This document shows positions 55,407 through 62,902 of a stretch of DNA of 64,000 nucleotides, piece by piece. The stretch lies in the NCBI RefSeq assembly GCF_000518865.1, contig NZ_JAEK01000022.1:1-64000 (forward strand), written 5' to 3'. Source of the DNA: Bacillus sp. J37 (GTDB lineage: Bacteria; Bacillota; Bacilli; Bacillales; Bacillaceae). Every line of letters begins with the position of its first letter. Within the stretch, counting starts at the first letter, position 1. Below the pieces are notes generated by a model, which was given only the letters and a program-made list of their open reading frames with translations, did no database searches and was not told the DNA's origin. The position numbers were made by a program, and so were the translations under genes.

Positions 55407-56420
55407 GTGTCTGAGGATTATAACATACTTACCTCAACTGAAATTGCATCACTTTGGACGACCTATATGAACGAGAGCATGGTGAAGACGATGTTAACAC
55501 ATATGCTTAGAGATATAGAGGAGAGTGAAATAAAAACAGGGGTCCAGCAATCTTATGAACTGGCGAATCATAATTTGAATTTTTTAACAGAATTTTTCCG
55601 GAAACATAGGTATGCAAAACCAGTTGGATTTACAAATGAAGATCTATATACAAATACACCAAAATTATACTCCGACACATTTATCCTTATCTATGTTAAT
55701 CACATGTCAAAGGTTGCAATGCTTGGGTATTCAGCTTGTTTGGCCATGTGTGTAAGAGAAGATACAAGACGTTTCTTTACGGAATGTTTGCAAAAGGCGG
55801 CTGATTTATATAACTCCACCCTTCAAATTGCTGACAAAAAAGGCTTTTATGTCAAACCACCGTACATAGAAGTACCAGAGGACAGTGATTATGTGGAGAC
55901 GAAAAAATATCTTAGTGGTTTAAATCCTTTTTCAGAAAAACGGCCATTAAATGCGATTGAGATTTCACATTTATACATGAACATCCAAACCAATTCAGTC
56001 GGAAGTAAATTATGCTTAAGTTTTGGACAGACATCTCAAAATAAAGAAGTACAGGAATATATGATGAGAGGGAGCGAAATTTCAAAAAAACATGTTAAAA
56101 TCTTTACGAAGAATTTGGCAGAGAGTGATATACTAGCACCTGGTTCTCCGGATGTTTGTGTAAGTGATTCTACAACACAAACATACTCTGATAAATTAAT
56201 GATGTTTCAAATGTCGTTGCTTAGTGCAGCAGGTGCGGGTAATTACGCAACAGCTGCAGCAGCAAGCCAACGGGCGGATCTAGCGGTTAATTATGAAAGG
56301 CTTTCTGTAGAAATTGCAGAATTTGCAAAAACCGGAGCAGATATCATGATAAATAACAATTGGCTTGAGCAGCCGCCAGGTTTAAAGGATCGCAAAAAGC
56401 TTGTAAAGAAGGATATATAG
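55407..56420 (+). CDS. DUF3231 protein, two ferritin-like halves
   Basis: A 337-residue helical protein. The two halves resemble each other: LTSTEIASLWTTYMNESMVK near 10 and LNAIEISHLYMNIQTNSVGS near 185, each followed by helices with E...H patterns. This matches DUF3231, common in sporeformers; function unknown. GTG start with GAAGGAGGGG. Not in B. subtilis at this place. Confidence 0.85.
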   Translation: MSEDYNILTSTEIASLWTTYMNESMVKTMLTHMLRDIEESEIKTGVQQSYELANHNLNFLTEFFRKHRYAKPVGFTNEDLYTNTPKLYSDTFILIYVNHMSKVAMLGYSACLAMCVREDTRRFFTECLQKAADLYNSTLQIADKKGFYVKPPYIEVPEDSDYVETKKYLSGLNPFSEKRPLNAIEISHLYMNIQTNSVGSKLCLSFGQTSQNKEVQEYMMRGSEISKKHVKIFTKNLAESDILAPGSPDVCVSDSTTQTYSDKLMMFQMSLLSAAGAGNYATAAAASQRADLAVNYERLSVEIAEFAKTGADIMINNNWLEQPPGLKDRKKLVKKDI

Positions 56421-56453
56421 AAAAAAGCTAACATTCATGTTAGCTTTTTTCTA
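56420..56453. terminator. Bidirectional terminator
   Basis: AGAAAAAAGCTAACAT / ATGTTAGCTTTTTTCT, overlapping the stop region of yjcF. Confidence 0.88.
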
Positions 56454-56874
56454 TATCCTTGATCATAGTCACATGAGGTATCCCTGCGTCCATAAACTCA
56501 TCAGACACAACCTCATAACCTAACTTCTCATAAAAAGGAATCGCATGGGTTTGTGCGTTAAGCTTTAGCTTGCTTACACCTTGCTGAGTCGCAATTTCTT
56601 CTAATTTTTCAACAATCATTCGACCAGCGCCGTTTTTGCGGCTTGATGATAAAACACAGATTCTTTCAAGTTTGCCTATGCCGTCGACAACTCGCACCCG
56701 TCCTGCACCGGCAGGCTTTTGACTGTCATCATATAGCACGACATGTGTTGCTTCATTCTCAAGTTGATCAATTTCTTCTTCAACTGGAACTTGTTGTTCA
56801 TCTACAAAAACAGTGTATCGTACTGAAAATGCATCATCTAGTTGTTCTTTTGTTGTGACTTGTTGTATGTTCAA
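56440..56874 (-). CDS. yjcF: YjcF, GNAT-family acetyltransferase
   Basis: A 144-residue GNAT enzyme. RYTVFVDEQQVPVEEEID at the start, then GKLERICVLSSSRKNGAGRMIVEKL with the acyl-CoA loop near residues 72-96 and FYEKLGYEVVSDEFMDAGIPHVTM at the end, as in the ElaA/YjcF group. Substrate unknown. TTG start directly after the yjcG stop. Confidence 0.85.
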   Translation of the reverse strand: MNIQQVTTKEQLDDAFSVRYTVFVDEQQVPVEEEIDQLENEATHVVLYDDSQKPAGAGRVRVVDGIGKLERICVLSSSRKNGAGRMIVEKLEEIATQQGVSKLKLNAQTHAIPFYEKLGYEVVSDEFMDAGIPHVTMIKDIEKS

Positions 56875-57393
56875 TTATTCGCTTTCCTTTCCGAGTAAAA
56901 ATGTTTCGTGGACAGTCCAAGTACCGTTTTCTAATTGGTATAAAAGGTGAAAACGATCAATAACTTCTTCATGACGAATATCCAACATTTTAAGATTTCC
57001 TAAAACATCTGAATGTTCATCGTCTGATAGTTTTTGACCAATTGTTATATGTGGAACAAACGCATACTCCGGCTTGCTATTCAGTGATCCTGTATGCAGC
57101 TTTTCATGGAGAGCTTTAAGCTCATCTGTCGGGTCTACTTTTAAATAAATGACGTTATTCACAGGTGAAAAAGAGCTTACCTTCTTAATGGATATGTGCA
57201 AAGGTTTTGTTGCTTCAGCGATCTCACGTAACTCTTTTGCAATAGATTTAATTTCAGTATCTTCTGCATCAAATGCTGTTTTTAACGTTAAATGCGGTGG
57301 AACTAAAGCGTAATGTTTGTCATATCGTTTACGGTAAGAATTGGCAAGATCCTGCAGTTTTTTAGATGGAAAAAGGGCAATTCCGTATTTCAT
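56875..57393 (-). CDS. yjcG: YjcG, LigT-like 2H phosphoesterase
   Basis: A 172-residue 2H-superfamily protein. The two catalytic H-x-T motifs are HLTLKTAFD near residue 36 and HITIGQKL near 122. Length matches YjcG. It may process 2',3'-cyclic or 2'-5' linked RNA ends; the true substrate is unknown. ATG follows a GGAGGGAATG region. Coupled with yjcF. Confidence 0.9.
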   Translation of the reverse strand: MKYGIALFPSKKLQDLANSYRKRYDKHYALVPPHLTLKTAFDAEDTEIKSIAKELREIAEATKPLHISIKKVSSFSPVNNVIYLKVDPTDELKALHEKLHTGSLNSKPEYAFVPHITIGQKLSDDEHSDVLGNLKMLDIRHEEVIDRFHLLYQLENGTWTVHETFLLGKESE

Positions 57394-57477
57394 GTCATTC
57401 CCTCCTAACGAGTCATTGTAATGTTAGTATATCAAATTTTTAAAAATAAACATATGTACGTATGATGTGCCTGAAAA

Positions 57478-58203
57478 TTACTCAAATATTTGCTTGAAAA
57501 TCGGAGTTAAAGAAGGCTGCCAATACTTCCATGTATGATCGCCGTCAAATTCTTCATAGGTGTATGAAAATCCCTTTTTTTCAATCGCTTCTGCAAGCTT
57601 GCGGTTTGGTGTCACAAAATCAAGGATCTCACCATGAGTGGTTTTTACAGCTGTTTCTTTCTTTCCAATTTGATGATAAACAATTGGACGGGTAGATGAA
57701 GTAAAGTTTTCAACTGCTTCCAATACACCATTATTTACAAATGGGGATTGCAAAATAAGTTTACCAAAAATATTTGGATACATTAAGCCTGTCAGCAAGG
57801 AAACTGATGCCCCTAAAGAATCCCCGATAAGAGCACGGCCGTAGCCAATTTGGTAGGTTGGAAATTCCTCATCCAAATATGGAACAAGCTCATGTGCAAG
57901 AAAGCGTATATACTGCTTAACCTTAACTCCATCAGGATGATATTTATCTCGGCGGTCATCGACATCTCTGTATGGAATTCCTACAACAATAACATTCTCA
58001 ATTTCTTCTTCTTTCATGAGTGCTTCGAGTTGTCTGCCAACCCGGCCCAGCTTGAAATAATCCTGACCATCCTGTGCAATTAACAAACTATACTTATATA
58101 AAGGAGAAAAATTTTCCGGAAGATAAATAAGCAATGTTACTTCTTCCTCTAAAGATGCTGAAAAAAAGGAACGCTCCTTTATAATACCTGTTTGTTTACT
58201 CAT
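57478..58203 (-). CDS. yjcH: YjcH, esterase-like alpha/beta hydrolase
   Basis: A 241-residue esterase D/enterochelin-esterase-like protein. GRALIGDSLGASVSLLTGLMYP has the nucleophile G-x-S-x-G at GDSLG near residue 123, and FDGDHTWKYWQP gives the His. Substrate unknown. Two adjacent ATGs; the second (58203) has the better spacing to AAGGAGG. Confidence 0.88.
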   Translation of the reverse strand: MSKQTGIIKERSFFSASLEEEVTLLIYLPENFSPLYKYSLLIAQDGQDYFKLGRVGRQLEALMKEEEIENVIVVGIPYRDVDDRRDKYHPDGVKVKQYIRFLAHELVPYLDEEFPTYQIGYGRALIGDSLGASVSLLTGLMYPNIFGKLILQSPFVNNGVLEAVENFTSSTRPIVYHQIGKKETAVKTTHGEILDFVTPNRKLAEAIEKKGFSYTYEEFDGDHTWKYWQPSLTPIFKQIFE

Positions 58204-58371
58204 CATTTCCCTCCTTATTATATATGTTTGAAACCCTTTTCTATTTTAACACGCCTGAGATGATTCATCCTTAAAAATGCAAATAGAAAGATAGAGAAAA
58301 ATGGTTTAAAAAAATGAGACAAGGGAATGTACATGGTAAACCTATTAAAAAAGAGTGAAAGGAGAATCACA

Positions 58372-58656
58372 ATGAAAAAACAAGCCTTATCAAAGAGGAC
58401 AGTGGTTTTATCCGGTGTTGCGCTATCAACAATAGGTGTTACTTCTTATTTATTAAAAGATGAGAAACGAAAAGATAAAATGAATTATGGGATTCAACGA
58501 ATAAAAAATAAAGCAAAAATCCTTTTATCTAGGAAAGAACCAGTTATGGAAAAAGCCGGACATCCTGATCCTTATGACATAGAAGACAATTCAATGGTTG
58601 CAGAAGGATCTATGTACTCTGTCAATTATTTTAATGAAAAATCGAAATCTAAGTAG
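58372..58656 (+). CDS. Small N-anchored membrane protein, unknown function
   Basis: A 94-residue protein. MKKQALSKRT is followed by a membrane helix (VVLSGVALSTIGVTSYLL), a basic stretch (KDEKRKDKMNYGIQRIKNKA) and a tail with HPDPYDIEDNSMV. Layout is like the 56-residue protein at 23764. AAGGAGAATCACA precedes the ATG. A terminator follows. Confidence 0.7.
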   Translation: MKKQALSKRTVVLSGVALSTIGVTSYLLKDEKRKDKMNYGIQRIKNKAKILLSRKEPVMEKAGHPDPYDIEDNSMVAEGSMYSVNYFNEKSKSK

Positions 58657-58682
58657 AAGCCGACAAAACGTCGGCTTTTTAC
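58656..58682 (+). terminator. Terminator after the small membrane protein
   Basis: AAGCCGAC / GTCGGCTT around AAAAC, then TTTTT. Confidence 0.88.
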
Positions 58683-58723
58683 GTGCAAATAATTATACAA
58701 ATCAAACTATTACAATAATTGTA

Positions 58724-58752
58724 TTGCATTCTAAACTCGAATCATGTAAAGT
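58724..58752 (+). promoter_or_regulatory. Promoter of metI-metC
   Basis: TTGCAT (58724-58729), 17-bp spacer, TAAAGT (58747-58752), 34 bases before the SAM riboswitch. Confidence 0.7.
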
Positions 58753-58785
58753 AGTAAAAAAAGTAAACCATAAAATTTCATATAT

Positions 58786-59148
58786 TTCTTATCAAGAGAG
58801 GCAGAGGGACTGGCCCTATGAAGCCTCAGCAACCGGTTCATAACGAGTGAAGATCTGGTGATTGATATTTATTTTCTTAGAAACTACCTATGTTGGTTTT
58901 TAAAAGCACCGACAGATGATGAAAAATGAAGCGGACAAAGCGATTTTGTTTGTTCGAAGCATTTTTCATCATCTGTCGCAGGCTTGCAGAGCAAGCACTT
59001 GCTTGCTCTTAAGAACCCCACTTAAACATTAAGTAGGTTCTAAGTTCATAAGTAAATATTAAGTTAACACATTTACGAAAGATCTTTCACGAGTGCCAAG
59101 GTGCTAAATCCAGCAAGCCACACCAGCTTTATGCTTGAGAGATAAGAA
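58786..59148 (+). promoter_or_regulatory. SAM-I riboswitch (S-box) with a very large insertion in P3
   Basis: The 5' core (CTTATCAAGAGAGGCAGAGG, GACTGGCCCTATGAAGCC, TCAGCAACCGG) is at 58788-58836. The 3' core (AAGGTGCTAAATCCAGCAAG, then GCTTGAGAGATAAG) is at 59097-59146, and P1 closes as TTCTTATC with GATAAGAA. Between them, where P3 normally takes a few tens of bases, are about 260 bases. GTGAAGATCT (58847 on) pairs with AGATCTTTCAC (59080-59090). Inside are further perfect hairpins at 58910-58978 and 58988-59009 and one near 59012-59041. Controls metI-metC. Confidence 0.92.
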
Positions 59149-59167
59149 GAAGCGCACTCAAAACAAC

Positions 59168-59203
59168 ACAGTCTTCTTCTTAACGGGGAAGACTTTTTAT
59201 TTT
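59168..59203 (+). terminator. SAM-riboswitch-linked terminator
   Basis: AGTCTTC (59170-59176) / GAAGACT (59188-59194), then TTTTATTTT. GATAAGAAGAAG just upstream can compete for its left arm. Confidence 0.85.
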
Positions 59204-59248
59204 GCCTTAGAAGATATTAAAAAATCTTGTACTTTGATAGGTGCTTAG

Positions 59249-59372
59249 ACATCCAGCTCCAGCGCCTAGCCCCTCGAGGTCATAAGCCACAAATGAATTG
59301 AAGACAAAGAACGTTCTTCTATTCATTTGCGTCTTATGCTTGTCGGGGCTGACCAAGGCGCTTGCGCTTTTG
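59249..59372 (-). repeat. Family-A dispersed repeat, copy 4
   Basis: CATCCAGCTCCAGCGCCTAG to GACCAAGGCGCTTGCGC, with a central GAACGTTC. It sits inside the metI leader, between the riboswitch terminator and the metI ribosome site. Confidence 0.82.
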
Positions 59373-59428
59373 TTTAACGCTTTCTCTCATGTCCATAATC
59401 ATTAATTCAAACTTTAGGAGTGACAAAC

Positions 59429-60553
59429 ATGAGCAAACGAATTGAAACGAAATTAGCCCAAATTGGTAACAGAAGTGAAAATGTAACAGGTACTGTAAAC
59501 CCTCCAGTTTATTTTTCTACAGCATATCGTCATGCAGGGATTGGAGAATCGACAGGTTTTGATTATATACGTACAGGAAATCCTACTAGGTTACTCGTAG
59601 AGCAGGCAATTGCTGATTTAGAGCATGGTGATCGCGGATTTGCTTTCAGCTCGGGTATGGCTGCAATCCAAACGATCATGGCTTTATTTCAAAGTGGAGA
59701 TGAATTAATCGTCTCGTCTGATTTATATGGCGGAACCTATCGTTTGTTTGAAAGAGAGTGGAGAAAGTACGGACTATCTTTTCAATACGATGATTTCACA
59801 AATCCAGCGGAAACAGAAAAGTTAATAAATGAGAAAACAAAAGCTTTATTTATTGAAACACCAACAAATCCATTAATGCAGGAAACAGATATAAAAGAAT
59901 TAGCAGCAATTGCAAAAAAACATGATATTTTAGTGATTGTTGATAATACCTTTTATACTCCTGTGCTTCAAACGCCAATTTTAGATGGTGCTGATATTGT
60001 CATTCATAGTGCAACAAAATATTTAGGTGGACATAATGACGTACTAGCAGGTTTAGTTGTAACAAAAGGCCAGGAACTGAGTGATGAGTTTTTTCAGCAT
60101 CAAAATGCGATCGGAGCAGTGTTATCTCCATTCGATTCATGGTTATTAATGAGAGGGATGAAAACATTATCTCTTCGTATGAGACAGCATCAGCAAAATG
60201 CTCAGCAGGTTGCACAATTTTTAGAAGAGCATCCTGACGTACTTGATGTTCTTTATCCGGGAAAAGGTGGAATGCTTTCTTTCCGTTTGCAGGATGAAAC
60301 ATGGGTAAATCCATTTTTGAAAAACTTAAAAACTATTTCATTTGCTGAAAGCTTAGGCGGAATTGAAAGCTTTATCACATATCCGGCTACCCAAACTCAT
60401 ATGGACATACCTGAAGAAATTCGCATTGCAAATGGTGTCTGTAACAAGTTATTGCGCTTTTCAGTAGGTGTGGAACATGCGGAAGATATTATAGAAGATC
60501 TTACACAAGCATTTAAAGCAATGAAGGGAGCGGTAGCAATTGAGCAATCATAA
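59429..60553 (+). CDS. metI: MetI, cystathionine gamma-synthase / O-acetylhomoserine thiolyase
   Basis: A 374-residue Cys/Met-metabolism PLP enzyme. FDYIRTGNPTR near residue 44, GFAFSSGMAAIQ near 73 and the PLP lysine in HSATKYLGGHNDVLAGL near 197 are visible. It joins an activated homoserine with cysteine or sulfide. ATG 59429 follows AGGAGTGACAAAC. Overlaps metC by 14 bases. Behind the SAM riboswitch. Confidence 0.94.
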   Translation: MSKRIETKLAQIGNRSENVTGTVNPPVYFSTAYRHAGIGESTGFDYIRTGNPTRLLVEQAIADLEHGDRGFAFSSGMAAIQTIMALFQSGDELIVSSDLYGGTYRLFEREWRKYGLSFQYDDFTNPAETEKLINEKTKALFIETPTNPLMQETDIKELAAIAKKHDILVIVDNTFYTPVLQTPILDGADIVIHSATKYLGGHNDVLAGLVVTKGQELSDEFFQHQNAIGAVLSPFDSWLLMRGMKTLSLRMRQHQQNAQQVAQFLEEHPDVLDVLYPGKGGMLSFRLQDETWVNPFLKNLKTISFAESLGGIESFITYPATQTHMDIPEEIRIANGVCNKLLRFSVGVEHAEDIIEDLTQAFKAMKGAVAIEQS

Positions 60554-61727
60554 TTGGTCATTTCAAACAAAACTACTTCATAATGAATCAAAGGTGGACC
60601 ACAGCACAGGATCGGTAAGTGTGCCTATTCACCATTCTTCCACTTTTCATCAATTTAATGTTGATGAGTTTGGAAAGTATGATTATGCCCGTTCAGGAAA
60701 TCCGACCCGTGAAGCTTTGGAACAAGCTATCGCAGAATTAGAGGGTGGATCAAGAGGATTGGCATTTTCTTCAGGGATGGCTGCTATTTCAACAGCATTC
60801 TTACTATTATCTCAAGGTGACCATGTATTAGTAACCGAGGATGTATATGGCGGGACATTTCGGATTATTACAGACGTATTAACTCGTTTTGGCATTGAGC
60901 ATACATTTGTTGATATGACAGATCTTCATCAGGTTGCATCAAAAATCAGACCAAATACGAAGGTGATCTATATGGAAACACCTTCAAATCCATTGTTAAA
61001 GGTAACCGACATTCAAGGTATTGTGAATTTAGCAAAAGCAAATAATTGTTTAACCTTTTTAGATAATACGTTTTTAACTCCGGAGCTTCAAAGACCTTTG
61101 GAGCTTGGTGTGGATGTTGTGCTTCATAGTGCAACGAAGTTTTTAGCAGGTCATAGTGATGTGCTTGCAGGACTTGCGGTTGTAAAAGACCCTGAGCTTG
61201 GGGATCGCTTATATAGACTACAAAATGCATTTGGGGCAGTGCTTGGTGTACAGGATGCATGGTTAGTACTTAGAGGGTTAAAAACATTACATGTACGATT
61301 ACAGCAATCACAAGCTTCAGCATTAAAGATCGCTGAGTTTTTAGCTGATCATCCAAAGGTGGTTGAAGTATACTACCCTGGCTTAAGCTTTCATCCGGGA
61401 CATGATACACAGCGATATCAAGCAGACGGACCAGGAGCGGTTTTATCATTTAAACTAGCGGATGGAGATGCGGTAAGAACGTTGGTGGAGAATGTTGAGC
61501 TTCCTGTTTTCGCTGTAAGCTTAGGGGCGGTTGAATCGATTCTTTCCTATCCGGCAAAAATGTCACACGCAGCAATGCCGCCAGCTGAACGTGAAAAACG
61601 TGGGATTTCTGATGGATTGCTTCGATTAAGTGTAGGGTTAGAGAAAGTGGAAGACTTGATTAAAGATTTTGATGCAGCATTGGAAAAGCTTCCGGTTGTA
61701 AAGAAAAGTGAAAATGTGAATGTATAA
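60540..61727 (+). CDS. metC: MetC, cystathionine beta-lyase
   Basis: A 395-residue PLP enzyme of the same family: FGKYDYARSGNPTREALEQA, LAFSSGMAAIST and PLP lysine in HSATKFLAGHSDVLAGL near residue 195. It cleaves cystathionine to homocysteine. TTG start within the end of metI with AAGGGAG upstream, so translation is coupled. The order metI-metC matches B. subtilis yjcI-yjcJ. Confidence 0.93.
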   Translation: MSNHNWSFQTKLLHNESKVDHSTGSVSVPIHHSSTFHQFNVDEFGKYDYARSGNPTREALEQAIAELEGGSRGLAFSSGMAAISTAFLLLSQGDHVLVTEDVYGGTFRIITDVLTRFGIEHTFVDMTDLHQVASKIRPNTKVIYMETPSNPLLKVTDIQGIVNLAKANNCLTFLDNTFLTPELQRPLELGVDVVLHSATKFLAGHSDVLAGLAVVKDPELGDRLYRLQNAFGAVLGVQDAWLVLRGLKTLHVRLQQSQASALKIAEFLADHPKVVEVYYPGLSFHPGHDTQRYQADGPGAVLSFKLADGDAVRTLVENVELPVFAVSLGAVESILSYPAKMSHAAMPPAEREKRGISDGLLRLSVGLEKVEDLIKDFDAALEKLPVVKKSENVNV

Positions 61728-61737
61728 AGAAATAATG

Positions 61738-61763
61738 CTGACTCTTATGGGTCAGTTTTTTTG
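61738..61763 (+). terminator. Terminator of metI-metC
   Basis: CTGACTC / GGGTCAG around TTAT, then seven T. Confidence 0.85.
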
Positions 61764-61869
61764 AATAGCGGTAACGATAGGTTCTTATTATACAAGATAT
61801 AAACGTACATAATTATCTTAATTTCTTCTAAAACTATCTATAATTCATTCAAGAAGAGGAGATATCTTT

Positions 61870-62865
61870 ATGAGGAAACGAATTGTTTGGATGCTAGCAA
61901 TATCTTGTTTATTGATACCCGTCATTGCCAGTGCACACGTAAAATGGTTTGCAACAGTCGAACCCGAAAAAGTCAGCATTGAACAAATCCTATCGCCATT
62001 TTTTATTACGATTTCTTTATTATGTGCAATTATTTTAGCCGTCTTATCCCAAGTAATGGGGAAATTAATGGATATTCCTCTTGCAGCAAAAATTGATATG
62101 AAACTGGACAGCTTTCGAAAGTATTCGAGGTATTTACTGAAGTATGGAACAGCTTTATCCTTTGTTCTTCAGGTTGTGAATGGGACGATGTTTGCACCTG
62201 AGTTTGCGATTCATCAAACATGGCAAACCCTCATCATGTGGATTATAATCATCTTCTTGCTTATTCCGCATCACTATGCGACGAAAATTGCAGCTCTTTT
62301 TATGTTAGGGTTATTTATCTTTGTATGGAGTGAAGCGGGTTGGTTCCATATGTTAGATTATGGGTTCTATATAGCGATTATCGGCGTATTATTAATTGGG
62401 AAAACAAAGCTGGAAAATGTGGGATTTCCATTTTTATACCTGGGGACCGGTTTAAGTTTATGTTGGGTAGCTGTTGAAAAGTGGGTTTACCCAATGATGA
62501 CGACAGAGATTATCCACCATCACAATGTTCCGACATTTGGCTTTGAACCTGGAATATTTGTTGTTCTGTCAGCTTTTATCGAGTTTGTAGTAGGGTATTT
62601 ATTAGTGGTTGGTATCCTGAATAGAGTTTTAGCTGTTGTCGTGACCATTTTATTTATCTTAACAACAACGATCTTTGGCTACACTGAGGTTGTCGGACAT
62701 GCAATGATTCACATTGTTTTGCTTATCTTTATTATTGAAGGGATTTCGTTTTATCACCCTCCAATTAAAATGCATAAATCAAAGTTAGATCAAATGATTT
62801 TTGTGTCACTAAACTTCCTGTTTGTTTTAAGTACATTTTTATTAATTTATTATCGATTTGCATAA
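61870..62865 (+). CDS. Multi-helix membrane protein with DoxX-like features
   Basis: A 331-residue protein. A cleavable signal-like start (IVWMLAISCLLIPVIASAHV) is followed by HVKWF and about eight helices. FEPGIFVVLSAFIEFVVGYLL and the later VVGHAMIHIVLLIFIIEG recall DoxX-type membrane proteins, but the assignment is weak. AAGAGGAGATATCTTT precedes the ATG. Confidence 0.65.
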   Translation: MRKRIVWMLAISCLLIPVIASAHVKWFATVEPEKVSIEQILSPFFITISLLCAIILAVLSQVMGKLMDIPLAAKIDMKLDSFRKYSRYLLKYGTALSFVLQVVNGTMFAPEFAIHQTWQTLIMWIIIIFLLIPHHYATKIAALFMLGLFIFVWSEAGWFHMLDYGFYIAIIGVLLIGKTKLENVGFPFLYLGTGLSLCWVAVEKWVYPMMTTEIIHHHNVPTFGFEPGIFVVLSAFIEFVVGYLLVVGILNRVLAVVVTILFILTTTIFGYTEVVGHAMIHIVLLIFIIEGISFYHPPIKMHKSKLDQMIFVSLNFLFVLSTFLLIYYRFA

Positions 62866-62867
62866 GA

Positions 62868-62902
62868 AAAAGAGCTAACTGATTTTAAAGTTAGCTCTTT
62901 AT
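62868..62902. terminator. Bidirectional terminator
   Basis: AAAGAGCTAACT / AGTTAGCTCTTT between convergent genes. Confidence 0.85.
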
